A stretch of DNA of 64,000 nucleotides from Amblyornis subalaris (lineage: Eukaryota > Chordata > Aves > Passeriformes > Ptilonorhynchidae). Location: assembly GCA_018881555.1 (NCBI GenBank), contig JACAXG010000251.1:520422-584421 (forward strand), read 5' to 3'. The translations under genes and the position numbers were made by a program. Under the pieces are notes generated by a model that saw nothing but the letters and a program-made list of their open reading frames with translations, made no database searches and had not been told where the DNA came from. Positions 11,896 to 23,105 of the stretch are shown here, piece after piece. Each line of letters starts with the position of its first letter. The first letter of the stretch is position 1.

Positions 11896-14800
11896 ATATT
11901 TATATCATCATTACTCCTGTCATGAATCCTTTGGAATTAGAATCACTCTAAAAAGAATGCATGTCCTTATTACATACATTATCAAAAGAAAATAATTAAT
12001 AAGACAAAAAATATTGTCAGAAATGTCCTGAGATATGCAAGTTTCATACTGGGTTTTTTTCAGTGATTACATAGCTTTCTGAACTCTGAGAATGTTGTTC
12101 ATTCTTCTTTTTGACTGTTTTGGAGACCAGATTTGGACTTAAGGTACTTTGGCTCCTTCAAAAACCTTTCTGACATTTTTGTACTTTTTGTAATTACTAT
12201 ACTCATTGCATAGAGCATTTGGCTGGACCTAAAATAAAATATTAAACCTTGGGAGTTGTAGGGATAAATCTATGAAGTCCACAAGAAGTACAGGTAAAAA
12301 TTATGCAAGAGTTAGTATGTGCATACAGTAACACTGATCTACAATATGTTAGCTATAAAAGAAAAAAAACAAAACCAAACCAAAAAAATCCCCTCCAAAA
12401 CTCCAATCTCACTGCAAAACACAGTCTGCATATTATAGAAAGATCTAAAGACAAAACAAGAGTTGATTATTTCCTTCAAAACTTCTTTCTATCTAATTAT
12501 CAAGATAAACTTCTGTAGTACCATGAGACAGGTGAAAGTATATGAGCAAAGGTTATAAATAATTGACTGAACTACCTTGTGTTGAGCAAAACCCAGGTTT
12601 TATCAATGAAGTCTTATGATAAGAGATTTCATCTATCCCAATATTCTTAAAAGGATTATGGCAGCAAGAACAACGTGAGTTCCTTAACATTCCACCAGGA
12701 TTAATTTTTCATGATAGAAAAGGACGGAGTGGTTGATAGAAAATGGAACAGACTCTACACATTATCTAAGAACTCTAGGAAAAAACAAAGATAGCATCTT
12801 ATATATTTAATTTCCTGTTTGTATTAATTTCTGGTTTTAAAATATGCATAAATATGTAATAAAAGCAGATTAAAAACCAACAGATAAAAAACCCAACAAC
12901 CCATGAAGAGATTTGTGAGCCATGCNGCTAAATCCCAAGGCATTTTCTTTTGGATTTCTTAACAAAAATATTTATCTAGCATTGTCATCCATAATGTATT
13001 GGGGTCAACTAAAAATTAAACCACAGATGCTTGGTGAATTTCTAAGAATAGTGAACAATATATATTCTGGCTTGAGGAAGCATTATTTATTTATTTTCTT
13101 AAATTATATTTCTAAGACCTGCTGACCTAGAAAGCAATAATACTTCTCACTCATATATGCATGGATACNGAAACAACCTGTTGTTAATGGGAAATGAGAA
13201 CCCTTTATGTATTTCTAGTTTCTAAGTTCTTGCATTAATCTTCAAATGTCTCTTTCATGGGAATTTATATTGAAGAAAATTAATGAAAACTGAGGAATCA
13301 ATACAAACATCTTTTTTTTCACCAAGCAGTGCAGATAAAAAACAGCTTATGCATTACCCTAAAAAATTAAATAAATAGGTTTTCATTTAGGAGTTCATTT
13401 TAAATTTATTTTATTAACAAAGAAAAGGTTTCTTCTTAAAAAATGTAAGTCTGGCAGATGAAAAAAGGCAATTTGCTTTAACATTCTCTGATAAATTTCT
13501 ACATATTTATCATGGATAAATATATACTCAGAGTTAACAGTTCCAGATTAAAAACACATTAATAATAAAATGTAGTACTTCAGCTTTTCTAAGGTAAGGT
13601 TCTTTGACTTAGAATTTGGCAGGTATACTATTAGTTCTGAAACATGCCATATTTGCAAAGATTTAGGTCATGTGCATGCTAGATTTTCATTTTATTGACG
13701 AAATTCAAACTATTCATTTAAGATAAACCATTGGCTTTCCACCTATTTTATCAGAAACAGACATTAATCCTATAAAATTTTCAATAGTGACTGCAAAAAT
13801 TTTTTAATTTTTCTGTGAAAATAACTATATGCACTGATTATGGCTAATTGACATGACTGATGACATCAACCATTGTCAAAACCCTCAATCTGCAGCAAAA
13901 GTAACATCCAAGCTGATGCTTATAATTGCATACCATGGGACAAAATGTCTCACATATTGATGTATTCAGTGTTTTAAATAAGTGCTCTCAAGACATTTAG
14001 GTGTTTTAACATTTGTGCTTAGTTTCTGGCATTTTTACCTCTTGCAGTTTAAATTATGTTACTGTAACATCAAATTCCTAAGGTATATAGCGATAACTGA
14101 GCACATACAAGACTAAAATTACACATAATCCCTAAAATTACTCATGATCCTACGACTGTCACTAAATTTACATTTAGGCCTTCTGCTTTAAAAGTATTTG
14201 ATAGTTTGNAAAAATTCAGTCTGCATCAATTATCATGTGTAATCTCAGAATTAAGTGAGTCACAAACCTAATGAAAATGTTGAAAGTTTTAGCAATGACT
14301 TTTCCATTTCCCTGTAGGCTTTCTGCTTACTCTCAGCAGCACCATTTTTCTAGTAACTATGTGCAGGGGCTGTGCAGATTATTTTTTTTTAAGGTTGCTT
14401 TGGATAGTGGCTTCAGCAAACCAATGCAGATGACTGCTTACATCCACAACGATGTTCTCATACTTCACATGCATATTATTGATACACACTTTTACAACAA
14501 TACAATCCGAAGCTTACCTGAACAATTTGTATTTTCTAATGCTAGTCCATTTATGTTTTCCAGTCCATTTTTCATCTGCAGACTTCTGATGCTTGGTAAT
14601 ATCCAGATTTGTATCCTCAACGTGTAGTTCAAATTCTTCCATTTCCTTGCTTGACCTCTTGCACTGTATTGCAAACATTTTGCTTGTTACTCATCTCTTG
14701 CTTAAGGNGAGTGCTGCACTATCACTCTTTACTACCTCCCTAGTTACTGACACCATGTTCTTCATCACTATTAACATAGCCTTTGCTTTTTCTCTATGGA

Positions 14801-15189
14801 ATCTAACATCTGTTTACATGGTTTCTTTTTCTTTCTCTATTTTTTTTGCATACAGTAACTACACATGGCAGACGCATTGCATCTCTCACACACTTCTACT
14901 AAAACAAAAATCTTATTAGTCATAGCTGTTGTGATTTCCNAAAAAAGTTATTCCCAAAGAGGATAATTCCTGAAGGAGTCCATCTCTACAATAGCAATTC
15001 CAACTGCTTATAGTTAGAAAAAATAAATATGAAAAATTTTTGGTTGTATTCTGGTTTTATACTGTATTAATTGTTTCATTTTTTCATCCTATTTTATATA
15101 TCAGACTTAAATTCATTCTACTTGAGTGTTCAGATCTTTGATTACTTTCTTATCACAGAAGCTTTACTGAAAAACTGAATACTAGATGT
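11896..15189. other. AT-rich single-copy DNA, no gene seen
   Basis: Long A/T-rich sequence with no repeat family I recognise. A 19-bp imperfect tandem duplication (units with cctaaaattac) lies at 14112-14149. The stretch 14590-14930 is pyrimidine-rich on this strand but has no exon signals. Confidence 0.5.
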
Positions 15190-15602
15190 CAGTGTGGACT
15201 CACAGCCAAGAAAGCGAATTGGATCCTGGGCTGCATCAAAAGTGGTTTAACCAGCAGGTCAAGGGAAGTGATTCTCCCCTTCTACTCCACTCTCATGAGA
15301 CCCCACCTGGAGTGCTGCATCCAGCTTTGGGTCCCTCAACNTAAGAAGGATGTGGACCTGCTTGAGTGGGTCCAGGGGAGGGCCATGAAGATAACCAGAG
15401 GGCTGGAGCACCTTCCCTATGAGGACTGGCTGAATGAGTCGAGGGTTTTTAGCCTGGACAAGAGGGAAGACCTTAAGGCAGCCTATCAGTACTTAAATGA
15501 GGGCCTATTGAAAGATGGAGAGGCACTCTTTACCAGGGGATTTAGCGACAGGATGAGAGGCAATGGTTTTAAACAGAAAGAGGGTAGATTTACATAAGAT
15601 AC
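15190..15602 (+). pseudogene. CR1 LINE copy A: open C-terminal reverse transcriptase segment
   Basis: From about 15202 the frame stays open through 15597, about 130 codons. It encodes the CR1 RT C-terminal region with LMRPHLECCIQLWVPQ (about 15286-15341), GLEHLPYEDWLNE (about 15400-15440) and the phenylalanine-serine-leucine-aspartate-lysine-arginine block after it. It is the best-preserved CR1 coding piece in the window, although 5'-truncated and lacking the catalytic palm. Past the stop the sequence enters the CR1 3' segment and is interrupted at 15602 by an LTR. It resumes after the LTR at 16496. Confidence 0.88.
15598..15602. repeat. Left target-site duplication of the nested LTR
   Basis: The bases gatac pair with gatat at 16496-16500. 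One base has diverged. The CR1 sequence expected at this point reads gatat. Confidence 0.7.
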
Positions 15603-16495
15603 TGTTATGACCCACCATGAAGGCAGGGTAGATGAGGTTCTTGTTAGTAATAGATCTCTTGGGGTGGGTTAGAGTGAAACCACACTAAATGACTGGTGCT
15701 TATAAATATATATTTATGGCAGGTTTATTTCAGAACAATTTGGTTGCAATGGAAAGGCGGTATATAGCCATTNTGGTTGTTAACTGTAGAAATATAGNAA
15801 TATAAGGCCATAAAAATAACATTTAAGAAAATGTATAAGGAAAAGAAAGAAAAAGAAATCACCACCCGTGGATGCAGGGATGAGACTTCACTGTTGCAAT
15901 TTAGATGTCTGTTGGTCAAAGTGATGGTCACAGTCTTGCACCATGGGGGAAAGCCCACAAAACGTAGAGTCAGTGGGTTAATATATGCTCAGTTTTACGT
16001 GGGAATGCCCAGATACTTCCCCTGGTGGGGGAGTTTTACACTGCCTGTTGCAACACGGTAGAACATGCTCAGTCCTCTAGTGGAAGGCCCCAGAAATGAG
16101 TCTGGGGGTGCTTCGAGGATCTTTGATGGTTTATGAGACCTTCTAAGACATGACAGCTGCCTCTCGCTTCAGCGTAGTTGAGCCAGTGCCTAATTCATGC
16201 CTCATTAGAAGGCATGAATACCTTCAGGCCTATGTGTGAATGTGACTCTCCCCTGCAGGGGAGTTTTCACACTTGACCCAGCTGTGTAAGGGAGGACATT
16301 GGCATGATAAAAAGTATCTGCTTCTTGCCTGCCTCTTTTATCTGAATCAAACCCCAACTGGTTGCTAAACAAAGGTTGATTTGTCATGGTCATCCTCTGG
16401 TCTCATGCCCTCTGCACCTGGACTGTTACCTTGCACAACGTTAGCTTGCACCCACTTGTTNGAGTCATTAACCATCAACGTTTCTGTCTTTCTCA
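15603..16495 (-). mobile_element. Solo LTR, minus strand, nested in CR1 copy A
   Basis: On the plus strand the element opens with tgttatgacccaccatg and closes with tttctgtctttctca, giving TG...CA ends, 893 bp, and a 5-bp flanking duplication. CR1 copy A stops at the left junction and resumes at the right one, which fixes both ends. On the minus strand an AATAAA (complement of 15724-15729) sits about 120 bp from the 3' end, setting the orientation. A candidate TATA-like TAAAAG is near 16340. It contains a 10-bp hairpin (16193-16219) and a 16-bp palindrome (16248-16263). No retroviral interior remains. Confidence 0.82.
16193..16263. repeat. Hairpin and palindrome within the nested LTR
   Basis: The arms attcatgcct and aggcatgaat form a perfect 10-bp stem (16193-16219). 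At 16248-16263, ctcccctgcaggggag is a perfect 16-bp palindrome. Both are plausible factor-binding dyads in LTR sequence, but function is unknown. Confidence 0.7.
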
Positions 16496-16528
16496 GATAT
16501 TAAGGAAAAAAATATTTTCTGTGGGGNT
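16496..16528 (+). mobile_element. Continuation of CR1 copy A after the LTR
   Basis: The bases gatattaaggaaaaaaatat continue the CR1 3' segment exactly where copy A was cut, then end at about 16528 where a different part of CR1 starts. Confidence 0.65.
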
Positions 16529-16910
16529 AGTAGGAGACCTTAGTAAATTTGTTGATGTTGTTGAACTAGGAGGTACTGTTGATTCTAGAGGGACAAGAGG
16601 CCCTGTATAGGGATCTAGATAGTTTGGAGCATTAGGCAATGATAAATGCCATGAAATGTAACAAGTCCAAATGCTGGATTCTGCATCTGTGATGGTGTAA
16701 TGCCAGGCACAAGTATAAATTAGAAGAGGAGTGGATGGAAATCAGCCTTGCAGAAAGGGATCTGGGGCTGCTGGTCAGCAGCAGGTTCAGTGTGAGCCAG
16801 CAGTGTACCCTGGCAGCTCAGAGGGCAAACCCATCCTGGGGTGCATCAAACACAGCATCACCAGCTGGTCAAAAGATGTGATTGTCTCTCTGTATGAGAC
16901 TGTGCATTAA
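16529..16910 (+). pseudogene. CR1 LINE copy B: middle ORF2 fragment
   Basis: This piece carries an earlier part of ORF2 than copy A. It begins around the leucine-serine-lysine-phenylalanine block just before or at the active-site region (gtaaatttgttgatgttg in place of the usual aspartate pair). It continues through the glycine-glycine-threonine-valine-aspartate-serine segment and a leucine-glycine-cysteine-isoleucine-lysine block (about 16838-16852), and stops near a tyrosine-glutamate-threonine at about 16900. Frameshifts are present. Its end overlaps in homology with the beginning of copy A, so it is a second copy or a rearranged piece. Confidence 0.75.
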
Positions 16911-17552
16911 AAAGTTTGAAACCTGTTTTCTGCTGTACACAGCTATATTTTGCATGTAGCTTTTTACAATGTAATTGGCTTTTTTCTTATTAATTTTACT
17001 GAAAGTTTGTTATTTAGTCTTTTAAGATCTGTATTCTTCTAGTTTATAACTGTAAAACAACCTTTCTATTGTTATTTATTCCTTTTGTAGCTTTATTTGT
17101 GATTNTTAATTTGAATATCCAGCCTGAATCTTAGGGAATTTATCCTAAGACTTTGTTTATGACTGGCAGTAACATCTCTTCTTAATCATTCTCTTACTAG
17201 ACTAAATAAGCCAATGACTTCAAGTTTCCTCTCACGTTGTCAATTATCTTTACCCTAATAATCTCAGTAGTTATTCTTGGCACTTNTTCCAGTTTGAACA
17301 GTTCTTTAATAAATGAGACTAGAATTTTGTATCAAATTACAATTGAATTGTTATCAAAATTTATTTCAGGCAGTAATATTAANAATTTTCTTCCGTACTA
17401 TCTTCACCTTTGTTTTATGAAATCTCATCCTGTTTATTCTTTTCATGGTTTTATCCTTTTTTGACTCATAATTATCATACTGCACTGCAGTAAATCTTAA
17501 GTGTAAGCATTTTGGAATATCAGTATAAACTCAGTAGCATTAGGACAATAAT
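16911..17552. other. AT-rich DNA, no gene seen
   Basis: No repeat or exon is recognised between two CR1 elements. Confidence 0.5.
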
Positions 17553-19440
17553 TCATAGAAACATAGAATCATAGAATAGTTTGTGTTGAAGGTACTTTTA
17601 AAGATCATGTAGTCCAACTCCTTCGGCAGTGAGCACAGACATATCCAACTAGATCAGGTTGCTAAGAGTCCTGTCCGACCTGATCGTGAATGTTTCCAGG
17701 GATGGGGCATCCACCACCTCTCTGGGCAACCTGTTTAAGTGCCTCACCACCCTCATTGCAAAAATGGCTCTCTAGTCTAAATCTGTTATCTTTTAGTTTA
17801 AAGGCATTCCTCCTTTTCCTATCACTACATTTCCTACTAAGAAGTTTGTACCCAAATTTCTTATAAAGCCCTCTTTATGTACCAAAAGGTCACAATTAGG
17901 TCACTTCTAAGCCTTCTCATCTTTAGGTTGAACAATCCCAATTCTTTTAACCTTTCCTTAGGTTAGGAGAGGTGTTCCATTCCTCTGATAATCTTTGTGG
18001 TCCTTCTCTGGACCTGCANCAACAGGTGCTGAGGACTCCAGAGCTGGATATGGTGCTCCAGGTGGGGTTTCACCAGGGGAGAGTAGAGGGACAGAATTTG
18101 GTGTCATCCACAAACTTGCTGAGTGTTCACTTGATCCCACTATGACGTTGATGAAGATACTAAACAGTACAGGTCCCAGTATGGCCCCTGGAGGGGCACC
18201 ACTTGTCACTGATGTCCATCAGGACTCTGAGCCATTGACCACTACCCTCTGAATGTGACCACCTAACCAATTCCTCCTCCACTGAACAGTACCCATCAAA
18301 TCCATCGCTGTCCAATTTAGAGAGAAATATGTTGTAGGGCACCATGAAGGCCTTACAGAAGTCCAGACAAATAACATCTGTAGCTTTTCCCTTGTCCACT
18401 AATTTAGTCACTCCATCATAGAAGGTGAATAGTTTGTTCAGGCAAAACTTGACCTTAGTGAAACTGTTCTGGCTATCTTGAACCACCTCCCTGTCTTCCA
18501 CTGTGCCTTAGCATACCCTTCAGGTGGATCTGTTTCATGATCTTCCCAGGCACAGAGGGGAGACTGACAGGTCAGTAGTTCCCAGTTCCTTTACATCTAT
18601 TTTAAAAATGAGTGCAATGTCTTCCTTTTTCCAGTCACTAGGGGCTTTATCTGACTGCCATGACTTTTCAAATATCAAGGAGAGTGGCTTGGCAACTCCA
18701 TCAGCCAATTCCCTCAGGACTCTGGGATCCATCTCATCAGGTCTCATAGACTTGTGTACATTAAGGTTCATCAGGAGATCACAGACCTGATCTTCTCTTA
18801 AAGTGGGAAGGACTTTGCTCCCCCAGTTCCTGCCTTACCGCCCATCCACTCAAGTGGTGTGGGAAGAAAAGTTGCCATCAAAGACTGAAGAAAAGGTGTG
18901 TCAGTCTTCTCCTCTTGCATTGCTGTCAATTTTGTCAGTTTTGTTCATCAGGGCAAGGGATATGCTTTCTTTGACCCTGCTCTTCTGGCTGATGTATCTG
19001 TAGAAGTCATTATTATTCTTTGCATCCCTTGCCAAGTTCAGGTCCAGCTGTACTTTGGCCTTCCTGACCCCATCCTTACACAACTGGACAGTGTTCCTAT
19101 ACTCTTTCCAGGTTACCTGTCCCTGCTTCCACTGCCTGTGCATTTCCTTCCTGGCCTTTAGTTTGACCAGCAGGTCTTGACTCAGTTATGCTGGTCTCTT
19201 GCCTTCCTTTCCTTATTTCTTACATCTGGAGCTTTAGAACTCTTGTTCTCTATGAAATGTGTCCTTAAAAGTCTGCCAGCTCTGTTCTGTTCCCTTGTCC
19301 CTGAGGGCAGTTTCCTATTGACTATTTCCTTGACTAGATTAGAATTCCCTTTCCTAAAATTCAGGGTCCTGACTTGGTTCTGGGCCTGACCCATATCCCT
19401 CAGGATTCTTTCTAACAAGTGCCGAATTGGACTAGTCACT
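17553..19440 (-). mobile_element. CR1 LINE, minus strand, about 1.9 kb
   Basis: The 3' tail lies on the left (catagaatcatagaatag, the complement of the CR1 octamers) and the element runs right into ORF2. It ends near 19440 by 5' truncation. The order on the minus strand is the pre-RT linker, reverse transcriptase with an internal deletion, and 3' untranslated end. The 3' part (17553-17960) includes the classical ggggcatccaccacctctctggg block. This is the longest transposon in the window. Confidence 0.9.
18005..19440 (-). pseudogene. CR1 ORF2 remnant: linker and reverse transcriptase
   Basis: Minus-strand frames give, in order, a basic linker with WKEYRNTVQLCKDGVRKAKV (about 19055-19115), then [20 protein letters not shown] (about 18680-18740) at the start of RT. 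Next come FCLNKLFTFYDGVTKLVDKG (about 18390-18450), the ICLDFCKAF palm motif A with its aspartate (about 18340-18370), the GAILGPVLFSIFIN motif B region (about 18150-18200), and an FVDDTKF active-site block near 18095-18115. The residue before the two aspartates is valine. Directly after that block the sequence jumps to the RT C-terminal region, so a large internal piece is missing. Frame changes separate the blocks; no functional enzyme is possible. Confidence 0.85.
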
Positions 19441-22322
19441 TATAATATATCTTAACACCAGTGACAAAGTCCAAGTTTTCTGATTGCAGAGTGCGAGAAG
19501 ACATTAATATCCATCATGACAACAATCTCAAGTCCTGTAGAGACATGATATAGCAAAGTCAAAAGGGTTATTCATTTACTTAAAATTAAGGAAGTACTTA
19601 AATATTTTCATAACCTGAGACCTGATGATCTCTCCGGTGGTGGAATTAGTGTTAATTCCAGTGAAGTCAGTGCAATCAAGTTGATAACATCAGATGAGAA
19701 TCAGATGAGAGTTTTTCCCAGAAACAGCAAAACTGATAATTACTTGAGGCTTCTGATGGTAATTTAGTGTCTAATTAGATGGACTCTCATGGATTACTTT
19801 AGAAATTCTGTACATGCAAATATTATTACAACTTGATTTTTGTATGTGTTAATGTAGTGTATCAAACTTGTTAGTATTACCATGTGATAGAGGGAACTAT
19901 GTTGATATTACTAAAGATTACTTTGCACTCTGTGAAAGTTATGTTCTGCTCCCAGTTTTGATAGTGACCTTTGGCAAATTACATCTTTTGTTGTTGTTGT
20001 TGTGGGGTCTTTTTTCCTCACAGTTATTAATTTNGAAATCATAAGAGAACTTTGGAGGATTATATATGCTAACTTCTAACCTAAATTATAAGTCATAGTT
20101 CTGTGACTACTACCCTATTGTTGCAAGTATGCTTCAGAGAAAAAGTCCTGGAAGAGTTACACAAAAGTACTTTGGCCAGTATTTTAAGAGGCTGAAGAAA
20201 GCATATGAAAATATGAGTGAAGATTTAGCAACAGATACTCAGAATATCTTTCCAGTCTCCAATAACTTGGTGTTCAGGGAATTCGTGTCTCTATTTATCA
20301 TTTCTTGAAATATGGACAATTAGTATATACTCTTTCCATTTTTTCTCAAGAGGAATAGCAATGTACGATGCATGAAAAGCGCTAATAAACATAATTATTG
20401 CTATTATTTTTCTTTCACCAACACACATATGGTCATTTTTCTGCTATTCATTAAGAAAGAAATATTTCTCCGTTCCTTATAGTTCTGTGTTTTAGTGGAT
20501 AAAAATATCTTAAATTTCTTGGGAGCTACACATAACATTGTTTAAGTAGTGCAAGCTTATATTATCTCATTCCTGTATCACATAATGTAATTGGAAATGA
20601 CATGTGCTTTGACTTCACCATGAGCTTTATATGGTGATACTCCAGGACAAAACGTAAACCAGCCTGGGAGGATTTTAATATAGGAAAGATAATAGTATTT
20701 TATACAACTGACTTCTCTCAGACCACCAAAACAGTTAAGATCTGAAACTAGTAATCTTTACATTNAAGCCTGTAAAAAAAAAAGACACCATGAAATCTAC
20801 ATCATACCCCTTGTAAAGCTTCTGCCCCAGCAATTTCCAGAATCAAGGAAATTCATTTTTCATTTATGTGACCATTTCATTTTGCATTTATGTGACCAGT
20901 ATTACATATTAAATGTCTCTGCATAATAAAGAAAAAATAAATTCAAACTGGGTAGCTTAAAAGTNCTTCTCTTCCTTTAGCAGTTTAGTGTAACAACATC
21001 TTTTAAACATTTTGGACTACTTTCCACTAATATGCCAGATGATAATGGTTATATATCAAACCCTGTAATTCCCTGAAACGACTTAGATTTATGCCCACTA
21101 AATTAGCTGGTTGTAAAGTGTTTAGTGNAAACAATAAACATTCATTCAGTCAGACATAATTCTATACTGATGTAATTACAATGGCTTGAAGCCAGCACAG
21201 ACTGAGATTCTGGAAGTTTAGTATAGGCAAAGGCATGGCCAATACACTCAGCTCTGTTGTTGTGATTAAGATTTCTTTAAAGACTATTCAAACTATGGAC
21301 CTCATCTTCTAGTACATCTGCAGATTCTTCGTTATCCAAGAAGCATAGCAAAAATTTTTAGATATCTATCCCTATGAAAGTGTGATATTTTCTGGTTTAC
21401 TTATTTAATTTGGAGAAAAGCCATTCCCTTTGTATTTTCTATTGCCTGCTGGAATGAACCAGGGACTCTTTTTCAATTTCATTCACAGTATCTTCCGTCC
21501 TGCCTTGATTACTGCAGTTTCACATACTTTTACTAAGTTTACTAAAGATGCTTTAGCATCTACTTTGAGAGAGAACAATTTCCTAAGAATGTGCGGCTAG
21601 GGACTTCAAGGTTTTCCTATGTTCCTTTTTTCACATTCCCTACTACTTTTGTTTTTCTCCCTTTACTTTATAATATAGCAAAGTGATAAACATTTTTTTA
21701 ACTCAAGAAGAATGTATTACCCCTGCTACTTCTGAAAATTCTGTGTCTTTACTATGTTTCTTTTTTCCTAAGAAAATTGACACATTCTTTTCCTCTAATA
21801 AGCCTGTAAAGTCTGAGATTTTTTTTCTCCTTATCTTCTTTTCATGTGTCTTTCTTTTCAGCACTCAGCATTCATTCTTTGAACACTTTAGCTNGTGCTC
21901 TAATGATCACTGAAAATTTGGAAAAGCAGTGTTTATTTATTTTAGTTATGCTGACACTCAGTTTTGTCTAAGGTTTACTGCTGTCTCTACAAAAAGTTTG
22001 CCTGAAATACTGATATCCCTGACACTCTTATTGTCCACATTATTCAAAATAGTCCCAGAATGATCTGATCATTGCAGGTTTTGTATCATTCATTTGACAA
22101 ACAGTAGGCTTTGCACTGACTTGCATCAACTGCTATTTTTAACCCTTTTGGTTTTGGAAACTGTGTGTGTGAAGGGGAAACAGTCCATTGTTAGACTGTA
22201 GATCTCTGATTCAGTCCTCATTTCAGACATATTTTTCAATTCATGTATTGACTGTAAAGAATTTTTTTCATGTTACACAAGCATCAATCTTCTTTTGCGT
22301 TTTGTGTAGAATGAGTGATTGC
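19441..22322. other. AT-rich single-copy DNA, no gene seen
   Basis: Contains a short GTT repeat (about 19987-20002) and a spaced duplication of catttatgtgacca near 20870-20897. The right part (21400-21900) is pyrimidine-rich. No exon or repeat family is recognised. Confidence 0.5.
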
Positions 22323-22857
22323 TCTAGTTGAACCTGGCCAGCAGCCAAGCATCCACACAGTTCTTCACTGGCCCTCCTATCCTATGGGATGAGAAGAAAA
22401 TAGAATGAAGCTGAGTAGATGCAGCTCAAGATAAAGGAAATTTAATAGGTGAATCAAAAGTTCTGTACGTAAGCAAAGCAATATAAGGAATTTATTCACT
22501 GCTTTCCACTTGCAGGTAGATGTTCTGTTGCTTTCTCTGAAGCAGGGCCTCACCATATGTAATGATTCCTTAGGAAAACAAATGCCATAACCATGAATAT
22601 CCTTCCTTCCTCTTCTTTTAGACAGTTTGGGTCAGCTGTCCCAGCTTTGTCCCTTCCCAACTTCTTGTCCACCTCTGGCACGCCTCTTGTAGGGGCAGAG
22701 TAGAAAAAAGAGAAACCCTTTACACTGTGCAAGAACTGTCAGTCATAGCCAAAACACTCGTGTGTTATCAGAAACCTTTTATTCATATATCCGAAGTACA
22801 GCACCATACTGTCTACTAAGAGGAAAGTTAAGTCCATCCCACCCAGATCCCATACAG
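22323..22857 (-). mobile_element. Solo LTR, family 1, minus strand, promoter deleted
   Basis: It aligns by eye with the LTRs at 3487-4112 and 42890-43394. Shared pieces include aaggaatttattcactgctt near 22488 and tttgggtcagctgtccc near 22627. Between ccttcctcttctttta and gacagtttgggtcagct about 50 bp found in the relatives are missing. That piece contains the TATA box and the gatgtca element, so this copy has lost its core promoter. The ends have diverged from TG...CA. Confidence 0.75.
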
Positions 22858-23069
22858 TGATACAAATTGAATGTGCTCTTTTAATACAGATCTGTGGATT
22901 TTCACCTAAAGCATCATTTTCCCTTGTGTGTGATCCTAGGCCTCATTTATTACACAGTATCAATCCAAACCTGAATGGAGAATCAATGTCTCCATGGACT
23001 TCTCTGCAATANCTATCACTGTATCACTTGAATGACGGACAACTGTTAATGAACATACTTCCATAATAC

Positions 23070-23105
23070 TAAATATGCTATACTATATGCAGTATAGCAT
23101 ATTTA
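23070..23105. repeat. 15-bp perfect hairpin in AT-rich tract
   Basis: The arms taaatatgctatact and agtatagcatattta are exact reverse complements around the 6-nt loop atatgc. A third copy of agtatagcat lies at 23204-23213 in the same AT-rich tract (23060-23225), so this may be a small local palindromic repeat or a cruciform-prone site. Confidence 0.85.

Noticed and set aside
16005..16035. A CTCF-like core (cccctggtgg) within the nested LTR.
   Set aside because: Only the central bases fit; the flanking GGC and CCA parts are wrong.
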